Part shown: positions 55,823 through 64,000 of the stretch, piece after piece
Layout of the letters: each line of letters starts with the position of its first letter
Numbering within the stretch: the stretch's first letter is position 1
Assembly (NCBI RefSeq): GCF_900114705.1
Contig: NZ_FOTW01000012.1
Span: 146,441 to 210,440, forward strand
Length of the DNA: 64,000 nucleotides
Reading direction: 5' to 3'
Origin: Rugamonas rubra
Lineage (GTDB): Bacteria; Pseudomonadota; Gammaproteobacteria; Burkholderiales; Burkholderiaceae_D
Program-made: the position numbers and the translations under genes
Notes under the pieces: generated by a model
Told to the model about the DNA's origin: nothing
Seen by the model: the letters and a program-made list of their open reading frames with translations, nothing else
Databases searched by the model: none

Positions 55823-56781
55823 CCATTTCCCCCGACTTCAAGCGCAACGAAGCGGTCGCCCTCGACCTGGGCTGGATCAACCACATTCACGTCAACAAAG
55901 CCGCCGCCGACCGTCGCGCCGCCAGCCTGGCGAACCGCCGCTCGGTCAAGAAGGAGTACCAGGCGGCCTGGCTGGTCAAGGCCATCGGCCTGATCGACCT
56001 GACCACCCTGTCCGGCGACGACACGCCGGGCCGCGTCGAGCGCCTGTGCATGAAGGCCATGCGGCCGCTGCGCGCCGACCTGGTCGAGGCACTGGGCATC
56101 CAGGAGCTGAACCTGAGCACCGGCGCCGTCTGCGTCTACCACGAGATGATCCAGCACGCCGGCAAGGTGCTGCAGGGCCGCCTGCCGATCGCCGCCGTCT
56201 CGACCGGCTTCCCGGCCGGCCTGACCAGCATGGAAACCAAGGTGCGCGAGATCGAACTGTCGGTCGCCGCCGGCGCCGCCGAGATCGACATCGTCATCAC
56301 CCGCCAGCACGTCTTGACCGGTAACTGGCAAGCGCTGTACGACGAAATGCGCGCCTACCGCCAGGCCTGCGGCGACGCCCACGTCAAGGCCATCCTCGCC
56401 ACCGGCGAGTTGGTCACGCTGGAGAACGTGGCCAAGGCCTCGTGGGTCTGCATGATGGCCGGCGCCGATTTCATCAAGACCTCGACCGGCAAGGAGCCGG
56501 TCAACGCGACCATCCCCGTGTCGCTGACGATGGTGCGGGCGATCCGCGAGTACCACGAGCAAACCGGCTTCAAGATCGGCTACAAGCCGGCCGGCGGCGT
56601 CAGCACGGCCAAGGCCGCGCTGCAGTATCTGAGCCTGATGAAGGAGGAGCTGGGCAACGAGTGGCTGGAGCCGCACCTGTTCCGCATCGGCGCCTCCAGC
56701 CTGCTGACCGACATCGAGCGCCAGCTGGAGCACTACGTCACCGGCCACTACTCGGCCGCGCACCGTCACGCCCATCCTTGA
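55819..56781 (+). CDS. deoC: Deoxyribose-phosphate aldolase
   Basis: Splits deoxyribose 5-phosphate into acetaldehyde and glyceraldehyde 3-phosphate. It is 320 residues, the long DeoC form. The Schiff-base lysine is in GADFIKTSTGKEPVNATIPV and the second active lysine in GYKPAGGVSTAKAALQYL. It is translationally coupled to deoB by a 4-bp overlap and followed by an aldehyde dehydrogenase that can remove the acetaldehyde. Confidence 0.96.
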   Translation: MTISPDFKRNEAVALDLGWINHIHVNKAAADRRAASLANRRSVKKEYQAAWLVKAIGLIDLTTLSGDDTPGRVERLCMKAMRPLRADLVEALGIQELNLSTGAVCVYHEMIQHAGKVLQGRLPIAAVSTGFPAGLTSMETKVREIELSVAAGAAEIDIVITRQHVLTGNWQALYDEMRAYRQACGDAHVKAILATGELVTLENVAKASWVCMMAGADFIKTSTGKEPVNATIPVSLTMVRAIREYHEQTGFKIGYKPAGGVSTAKAALQYLSLMKEELGNEWLEPHLFRIGASSLLTDIERQLEHYVTGHYSAAHRHAHP

Positions 56782-56814
56782 TCGCCACTCACGCACCACA
56801 TTATCGGATTCGTC

Positions 56815-59202
56815 ATGCCAACAATTAACGAGATTCTCACCACTATGGACTACGGCCCGGCACCAGAAAGCCAAAAAGAAGCGCAAGCGTGGCTGGACCA
56901 GCATGGTCGCAGCTTCGGCCTGTTCATCGACAACGCCTTCAGCGCGCCGGGCGAGCTGTTCGCCAGCACCAACCCGGCCGACGCCAGCAAGCTGGCCGAC
57001 CTGACCCAGGCCACCGACGCCGACGTCGACCGCGCCGTCGAGGCGGCGCGCCGCGCCCAGCCGGGCTGGCAGGCGCTGGGCGGCCACGGCCGCGCCAAGG
57101 TGCTGTACGCGCTGGCCCGCCTGCTGCAAAAGCACTCGCGCCTGTTCGCCGTGCTCGAGACGCTGGACAACGGCAAGACCATCCGCGAGACCCGCGACAT
57201 CGACATGCCGCTGGCCGCGCGCCACTTCTACTACCACGCCGGCTGGGCGCAGCTGCAGGCCGAGGAGTTCGCCGACTACCGCGCCGTCGGCGTGGTGGGG
57301 CAGATCGTGCCGTGGAACTTCCCGCTGCTGATGCTGTCCTGGAAAATCGCCCCGGCCCTGGCGGCCGGTAACACGGTGGTGTTCAAGCCCGCCGAGTTCA
57401 CCTCGCTGACCGCCATGCTGTTCGCCGAAATCTGCGTACAAGCCGGCGTGCCGGCCGGCGTCGTCAACATCGTCACCGGCGACGGCCGCGTTGGCGAAGC
57501 CATCGTCAACCACGCCGGCATCGACAAGCTGGCCTTCACCGGCTCGACCGAAGTGGGTCGTTTGATCCGCACCGCCACCGCCGGCAGCGGCAAGAAGCTG
57601 TCGCTGGAACTGGGCGGCAAGTCGCCCTTCATCGTCTTCGACGACGCCGACCTGGACGCCGCCGTCGAAGGTCTGGTCGACTCGATCTGGTTCAACCAGG
57701 GCCAGGTCTGCTGCGCCGGCTCGCGCCTGCTGGTGCAGGAATCGGTGCAAGACCGCTTCCTCGCCAAGCTGCGCACCCGCATGGACAAGCTGACCCTCGG
57801 CTCGCCGCTCGACAAGTCGATCGACATCGGCGCCCTGGTCGACCCGGTGCAGCAGCAGCGCATCGCCGCGCTGGTCGACTCGGCCCGCGCCGAAGGCTGC
57901 ACGGTGTACCAACCGGCTTGCGATATCCCGGCCAACGGCTCGTGGTATCCGCCGACGCTGATCACCGGCGCCTCCACCTCGGCCGCCGTGTCGCAGGCCG
58001 AGATCTTCGGCCCGGTGCTGGTGGCGATGAGCTTCCGCACCCCGCCCGAGGCGGTCCAGCTGGCCAACAACACCGTCTACGGCCTGGCCGCCTGCGTCTG
58101 GAGCGAGAACATCAGCCTGGCGATGGACGTGGCGCCGCAGATCAAGGCCGGCGTGGTGTGGATCAACACCGCCAACCAGTTCGACGCAGCCTGCGGCTTC
58201 GGCGGCTACCGCGAATCCGGCTACGGCCGCGAGGGCGGCCGCGAAGGCATGTACGAATACCTGACCGCGCTGTCCGAAGATGCACGTCCGGCCGCGCCGC
58301 TGCTGGAAGTCAAAGGCAAAGTGAAGGCCGCAGCGGCCGCCGGCAACGACAGCCCGTTCGCCGTCGACCGCACCGCCAAGCTGTACATCGGCGGCAAGCA
58401 GGCCCGCCCGGACGGCGCTTACAGCCGCGCCATCCACGGCGCCGGCGGCGCCTTCCTGGCCGACATCGCCGAGGGCAGCCGCAAGGACATCCGCAACGCC
58501 GTCGAAGCGGCCCACAAGGCCGGCGGCTGGAGCAAGGCGACGGCGCACAACCGCGCCCAGGTGCTGTACTACATCGCCGAAAACCTGGCCGTGCGCGCCG
58601 AGGAGTTCGCCGCCCGCATCAGCGCCATGACCGGCAACAAGAACGCCGACAAGGAAGTGCAGGCCTCGATCGAACGCCTGTTCTACTATGCCGCCTGGGC
58701 CGACAAGTACGACGGCCTGGCGCACCAGCCGCCTATGCACGGCGTGACCGTGGCCTTGAACGAGCCGATCGGCGTGATCGGCATCGTCTGCCCGAACGAG
58801 GCGCCGCTGCTCGGCTTCATCTCGCTGGTGGCGCCGGCCATCGCGCTGGGCAACCGCGTGATCGTCGTGCCGTCGGAAGCGCATCCGTTGTCGGCCATCG
58901 ACCTGTACCAGGTGTTCGATACCTCGGACTTGCCGGGTGGCGTGGTCAACATCGTCACCGGCAGCGCCGACGAATTGGCGCGCACCCTGGCGACCCACGC
59001 CGACATCGACGCCGTCTGGCGCCACGACGGTTCGGCCGAAGGTTGCGCCGAAGTCGAGCGCCTGTCGGCGACCACCTTGAAGCGCACCTGGGTGGGCGGC
59101 GCCAAAGGACGCGACTGGTATAGTACGGCGCAAAGCGGCGGCCGCGCCGTGCTGGCGCACGCCTCGCAAGTCAAGAACGTTTGGATTCCCTACGGCGTCT
59201 AA
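56815..59202 (+). CDS. ALDH16-type aldehyde dehydrogenase with catalytic and pseudo-ALDH domains
   Basis: A 795-residue protein with two aldehyde dehydrogenase units. The first (about 1-480) is complete: IVPWNFPLLMLSWKIAPALA, Glu in LELGGKSPFIVFDD and catalytic Cys299 in FNQGQVCCAGSRL. The second (about 500-795) keeps the Rossmann-type block PIGVIGIVCPNEAPLLGF but is short and has no catalytic Cys motif. This matches bacterial ALDH16. Position after deoC makes acetaldehyde the likely substrate. The gap to deoC is 33 bp. Confidence 0.88.
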   Translation: MPTINEILTTMDYGPAPESQKEAQAWLDQHGRSFGLFIDNAFSAPGELFASTNPADASKLADLTQATDADVDRAVEAARRAQPGWQALGGHGRAKVLYALARLLQKHSRLFAVLETLDNGKTIRETRDIDMPLAARHFYYHAGWAQLQAEEFADYRAVGVVGQIVPWNFPLLMLSWKIAPALAAGNTVVFKPAEFTSLTAMLFAEICVQAGVPAGVVNIVTGDGRVGEAIVNHAGIDKLAFTGSTEVGRLIRTATAGSGKKLSLELGGKSPFIVFDDADLDAAVEGLVDSIWFNQGQVCCAGSRLLVQESVQDRFLAKLRTRMDKLTLGSPLDKSIDIGALVDPVQQQRIAALVDSARAEGCTVYQPACDIPANGSWYPPTLITGASTSAAVSQAEIFGPVLVAMSFRTPPEAVQLANNTVYGLAACVWSENISLAMDVAPQIKAGVVWINTANQFDAACGFGGYRESGYGREGGREGMYEYLTALSEDARPAAPLLEVKGKVKAAAAAGNDSPFAVDRTAKLYIGGKQARPDGAYSRAIHGAGGAFLADIAEGSRKDIRNAVEAAHKAGGWSKATAHNRAQVLYYIAENLAVRAEEFAARISAMTGNKNADKEVQASIERLFYYAAWADKYDGLAHQPPMHGVTVALNEPIGVIGIVCPNEAPLLGFISLVAPAIALGNRVIVVPSEAHPLSAIDLYQVFDTSDLPGGVVNIVTGSADELARTLATHADIDAVWRHDGSAEGCAEVERLSATTLKRTWVGGAKGRDWYSTAQSGGRAVLAHASQVKNVWIPYGV

Positions 59203-59217
59203 TGGTGGCGTAAATCT

Positions 59218-59243
59218 AGGGTCAGACCCTAGGGTCTGACCCT
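59218..59243. repeat. AGGGTC palindrome, variant B
   Basis: A perfect 26-bp palindrome identical to the copies at 49972 and 60731, here between the dehydrogenase gene and deoA within one gene run. Confidence 0.9.
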
Positions 59244-59295
59244 GGTTCGCCGCCGCTGGGTTAATCCAGTACACCGGCAATACAGAACACCATCA

Positions 59296-59331
59296 GGGCC
59301 GAATCTCCTTTAGCTAAAGGAGATTTGGCCC
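59296..59331. repeat. 36-bp near-perfect inverted repeat upstream of deoA
   Basis: Two 18-bp halves, GGGCCGAATCTCCTTTAG and its complement, with one mismatch (G-T in RNA). It lies 32 bp before the deoA start and contains AAGGAG, the core of a ribosome site, in its stem. Confidence 0.8.
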
Positions 59332-59363
59332 GCATCACTTCAAATACTTAAGCGGAGATTCGC

Positions 59364-60686
59364 ATGTTTCTACCCCAAGAGATCATTCGCAAGAAGCGTG
59401 ACGGCGGCGCCATGAGCGCCGAAGAGATCCAGTTCTTCGTCCGTGGCATCACCGACGGCAGCGTCAGCGAAGGCCAGATCGCCGCGCTGGCGATGGCCGT
59501 CTTCTTCAACGACATGACCATGGACGAGCGCGTCGCCTTCACCCTGGCCATGCGCGACTCCGGCCAGGTGCTCGACTGGCGCGGCCTGAACCTGCCCGGC
59601 CCGGTGGTCGACAAGCACTCCACCGGCGGCGTCGGCGACGTCGTCTCGCTGCTGCTCGGCCCGATGATCGCCGCCTGCGGCGGCTTCGTGCCGATGATCT
59701 CCGGCCGAGGCCTGGGCCACACCGGCGGCACGCTCGACAAGTTCGACGCCATCCCCGGCTACTGCACCGTGCCGGACAACGAGTTGTTCCGCAAGGTGGT
59801 GCAGGAAGTCGGCGTGGCCATCATCGGCCAGACCGCCTCGCTGGCGCCGTCCGACAAGCGCTTCTACAGCATCCGCGACGTCACCGCCACGGTCGAATCG
59901 GTGGCCATGATCACCGGCTCCATCCTGTCGAAGAAGCTGTCGGCCGGCCTGGACGCGCTGGTCATGGACGTCAAGGTGGGCAGCGGCGCCTTCATGCCGA
60001 CCTACGACAAATCGGTCGAGCTGGCCGAGAGCATCGTCGCCGTCGGCAACGGCGCCGGCATGCACACCTCGGCCCTGCTGACCGACATGAACGAATCGCT
60101 GGCGCCGTACGCCGGCAACGCGCTGGAAGTACGTGGCGCGATGGACTACCTGACCGGCCGCTCGCGTCCGGCCCGCCTGCACGAAGTGACCATGGCGCTG
60201 TGCGCCGAGATGCTGGTGCTGGGTAAACTGGCCGACACCGAAGTGGCGGCGCGCGCCAAGCTGCAGGCGGCGTTGGACAGCGGTGCGGCGGCCGAGCGCT
60301 TCTCGCGCATGGTCGCGGCGCTGGGCGGCCCGGCCGACCTGATCGAACAGCCGGACCTGTACTTGGAAAAGGCGCCGATTGTGCTGCCGGTGCCGGCGCT
60401 CAAGGCCGGCTACGCCGCCAGCACCGACTGCCGTGGCATCGGCCTGGCCGTGGTCAGCCTGGGCGGCGGCCGCCGCCGTCCTAGCGACGCCATCGACTTC
60501 GCCGTCGGCCTGACCGAGCTGGCGGGGCTGGGTGACAAGATCGAAGCCGGCCAGCCGCTGGCGCTGGTGCACGCCCGCAGCGAAGCGGCGGCCCAGCAGG
60601 CCATCGCAGAGATCCAGGCCGCCTACCACATCAGCGACAGCGCGCCGACCGCCAACCCGGTGGTCTACCGCGCGATCCGTCCCTAA
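59364..60686 (+). CDS. deoA: Thymidine phosphorylase
   Basis: Splits thymidine or deoxyuridine to base and deoxyribose 1-phosphate. It is 440 residues with [20 protein letters not shown] at the start, the phosphate-binding [40 protein letters not shown] and [27 protein letters not shown] precedes the ATG. It supplies deoB and deoC encoded upstream. Confidence 0.96.
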   Translation: MFLPQEIIRKKRDGGAMSAEEIQFFVRGITDGSVSEGQIAALAMAVFFNDMTMDERVAFTLAMRDSGQVLDWRGLNLPGPVVDKHSTGGVGDVVSLLLGPMIAACGGFVPMISGRGLGHTGGTLDKFDAIPGYCTVPDNELFRKVVQEVGVAIIGQTASLAPSDKRFYSIRDVTATVESVAMITGSILSKKLSAGLDALVMDVKVGSGAFMPTYDKSVELAESIVAVGNGAGMHTSALLTDMNESLAPYAGNALEVRGAMDYLTGRSRPARLHEVTMALCAEMLVLGKLADTEVAARAKLQAALDSGAAAERFSRMVAALGGPADLIEQPDLYLEKAPIVLPVPALKAGYAASTDCRGIGLAVVSLGGGRRRPSDAIDFAVGLTELAGLGDKIEAGQPLALVHARSEAAAQQAIAEIQAAYHISDSAPTANPVVYRAIRP

Positions 60687-60730
60687 GCCAAGGCGCCGGT
60701 AAGGCCCGAACCACCCAACGGCACAAAGCC

Positions 60731-60756
60731 AGGGTCAGACCCTAGGGTCTGACCCT
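60731..60756. repeat. AGGGTC palindrome, variant B
   Basis: A perfect 26-bp palindrome in the 147-bp gap between deoA and cdd. Confidence 0.9.
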
Positions 60757-60833
60757 AGATTGACGTCCCTGGGTTTTCTCGGCCTCACCTGCGAGCCGGC
60801 GCTGACCGCCCCAACGTACAACATGGAACAAAC

Positions 60834-62466
<1,633 letters not shown>

Positions 62467-62672
62467 CGTTCTTGGCGTGACGCCGCAGTTGGCATGCGGC
62501 GAGCCAGTTTATCGTATTGAGTTCGTGCCCCGATGGGTTTCGAAGGGAGCCGCCTTCTCGACAAGGCCCAGTATTTTCTATGATGGCGAATGACGTACAA
62601 TGACCTTGGCTACTCAGTTTACTGAAATGTTGTGATGGAGTTCATGCCGGATTGAAAGATTTGCGAGGAAAT

Positions 62673-63656
62673 ATGTATAGTTCTCTAAAGAAGGGGAAAC
62701 CGCAAAGTGTGAAGCGCCGAAAGAAGACACTTCTAGTCGAAATTCTGACGGAAAAAAACTCTAGCGATCCCTCAGGGCAGCCGAGGAGCAGTGCGCGTAA
62801 GCTGATTAAACGATTATCTAGCGTCGCTCGAGCGAGGTCTAAAACTTTGACCAGTGCTCCCACTTTGCCCATAGCGCAGGCGTCGAAGCGAAAAGTCCAT
62901 GCTTTGCAAGCAGTGGCTACGTTGCGTCTGAATAACGATGCATTAGCATTGCTTCGTGAAATTGATCAGGCAAAGGCTATGCTTGCTATAAAGCGAGATT
63001 TTGACCTGTTGGAGCAAACTAAGAAATCACTCTCCGTTAAAACGGACATCGATAGTTTCCTAGATATTCATCGAAAAGTAAAAAAATCCGTTGAGCTGCA
63101 AGATGAACTTCGAAAGGTTAACGAGTTCAAGTATGCAGTTGAAAAGGCTAATCAATTTCAGAGATGTAAGGAGCACTTGAGCTCACTTGAGCAAGCTAAG
63201 CAAGCGCTTTCGATGAAAGACATAGTCAACAATACTTACTTCCATAAGTCTTCTCGGGGTGTCTTACTTGATTGGAAGCGCCGACTGAGCCATTTTGAGT
63301 CTTTCAAGCTAGATTTAAAGCAGGCACTTGCGTATAAAGTTAATTTTGGAAATGTTTCTAGCTATCAAGTCGAATTTGAGAAAATCAAGGCTTTCCGAAA
63401 GACCTTTGATTCGATGCAGCAGTTCGACCGGTATGTCGAAAAAGCTAGCGCCTTCCAGAAAGAAATTGATCGCGCAGCAGAGTTGAAAAAGGGAATTGAT
63501 TCTCAAGCTAAATTGGTCGAGGATTTAAAGCGGCATATTTTTCTCAAGATGAAAGAGCAAAATTATCGCGCAAGCCTCAAATTGGAGGGGTTGACCCCAA
63601 ATTCAGATGTGGGGCTAAGTACCTTGGAGTCAATTAGGGCGAAATATGCAGGATAA
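62673..63656 (+). CDS. Unrecognised AT-rich coiled-coil protein
   Basis: A 327-residue protein, start ATG after GAGGAA. Composition is visibly AT-rich with A/T third positions, unlike all neighbours, suggesting recent transfer. The N-terminus is basic (KRRKKTLLVEILTEK); the rest is charged and helical, with no membrane segment. Degenerate units recur: IDQAKAMLAIKRDFD, LEQTKKSLSVKTDID, LEQAKQALSMKDIVN. Function unknown. It is next to an IS element and could have arrived with it. Confidence 0.7.
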   Translation: MYSSLKKGKPQSVKRRKKTLLVEILTEKNSSDPSGQPRSSARKLIKRLSSVARARSKTLTSAPTLPIAQASKRKVHALQAVATLRLNNDALALLREIDQAKAMLAIKRDFDLLEQTKKSLSVKTDIDSFLDIHRKVKKSVELQDELRKVNEFKYAVEKANQFQRCKEHLSSLEQAKQALSMKDIVNNTYFHKSSRGVLLDWKRRLSHFESFKLDLKQALAYKVNFGNVSSYQVEFEKIKAFRKTFDSMQQFDRYVEKASAFQKEIDRAAELKKGIDSQAKLVEDLKRHIFLKMKEQNYRASLKLEGLTPNSDVGLSTLESIRAKYAG

Positions 63657-63683
63657 GTACGGTACTGGTCAGGACGTGGTCTA

Positions 63684-64000
63684 CTGCATAGGTTTATACA
63701 CATCTCCAGTCCGCCAAGAATGCCCGACAGACAACACCGGTGCCGGGAAAAACCGTTAACATTCAAGCACTTGCGAATTGTGTTGTAAACCCTTGAAATT
63801 TCAGGTTTACTCTTGTCTTTTGCCTCAAGCAATTATGACTGAATCGACGCACTGGACGGACGTGGAATTTGCTGAACTTTACCTTGGGGATGCCCGCCTC
63901 GACAGGCGCGCAAGGAAGATCATGGAGCGCTTTTCGGATAGGCCGGCGGCCAGCATCCCCAAGTCGTGCAACGGCTGGGGCGAAACCATCGCCACGTACC
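63684..64000 (+). mobile_element. Left part of an IS4/IS50-type insertion sequence
   Basis: The predicted end CTGCATAGGTTTATACACAT continues CT and shares TTATACACATCT with the Tn5/IS50 mosaic end. A transposase gene of the same family begins 150 bp inside. The right end lies beyond the window, so size and target duplication cannot be checked. Confidence 0.65.
63835..64000 (+). CDS. IS4-family (Tn5-like) transposase, 5' part only
   Basis: Fifty-five codons before the window ends. The product MTESTHWTDVEFAELYLGDA continues with RLDRRARKIMERFSDRP and ASIPKSCNGWGETIATY, the N-terminal DNA-binding domain (Tnp_DNA_bind) of Tn5-like transposases. Whether the rest, including the DDE catalytic domain, is intact cannot be seen. 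AAGCAATT precedes the ATG without a strong ribosome site. Confidence 0.85.
   Translation, partial: MTESTHWTDVEFAELYLGDARLDRRARKIMERFSDRPAASIPKSCNGWGETIATY

Overview
The window reads as chromosomal DNA of a GC-rich betaproteobacterium of the Oxalobacteraceae type (Massilia, Duganella or Janthinobacterium relatives). This rests on family knowledge: the pilB/pilC/pilD, coaE, zapD, yacG, mutT neighbourhood downstream of argJ, an Oar-like TonB receptor, a TorF-type porin and GGGGTCTGACCCC-type intergenic palindromes. I saw no rRNA, tRNA or CRISPR array.

Layout. 1-5.2 kb: the end-truncated gene of a PAS sensor kinase, then two tandem copies of a module made of a porin and a small PstS-like protein. 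5.5-11 kb: argJ, a DUF815 ATPase and a MutT-type Nudix gene, facing yacG-zapD-coaE-pilD. 11-16.2 kb: an insert-like block with a Ser/Thr kinase carrying TPRs, an overlapping unknown gene, a transglutaminase-like protein, an arginase-fold protein, and an antitoxin whose toxin is only a 27-codon stub. 16.2-20.6 kb: pilC, pilB and a CNNM/CorC-type membrane protein.

20.8-62.5 kb is dominated by purine, pyrimidine and nucleic-acid breakdown. It holds hiuH, puuE and guaD, an exported adenosine-deaminase-like protein, an Oar-like TonB receptor, and an operon for a 5'-nucleotidase lipoprotein, an exported PLD-family protein and an exported S1/P1 nuclease. Next come a solute-binding protein, a DeoR regulator and NudK, then a TorF porin with a chemoreceptor. 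A BMP/PnrA-type nucleoside ABC importer, a second TonB receptor, DUF969-DUF979-pcp and a LysR gene follow. The region ends with psuK-psuG facing purine nucleoside phosphorylase, deoB, deoC, an ALDH16-type dehydrogenase, deoA, cdd and a two-part deaminase. Read together, these genes could take nucleic acid outside the cell through nucleotides and nucleosides to bases, sugar phosphates, acetaldehyde and acetate. The purine-receptor gene region and the phosphorylase operon share a nearly identical 73-bp promoter block, which links two distant parts of the region.

62.6 kb to the end: an AT-rich gene for a coiled-coil protein of unknown function, unlike its surroundings, followed by the left end of an IS4/IS50-type insertion sequence whose transposase runs off the window. 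Intergenic DNA holds at least three repeat families: short GGGTC palindromes (six copies), one long stem-loop with 21-bp arms, and one 163-bp MITE-like element.
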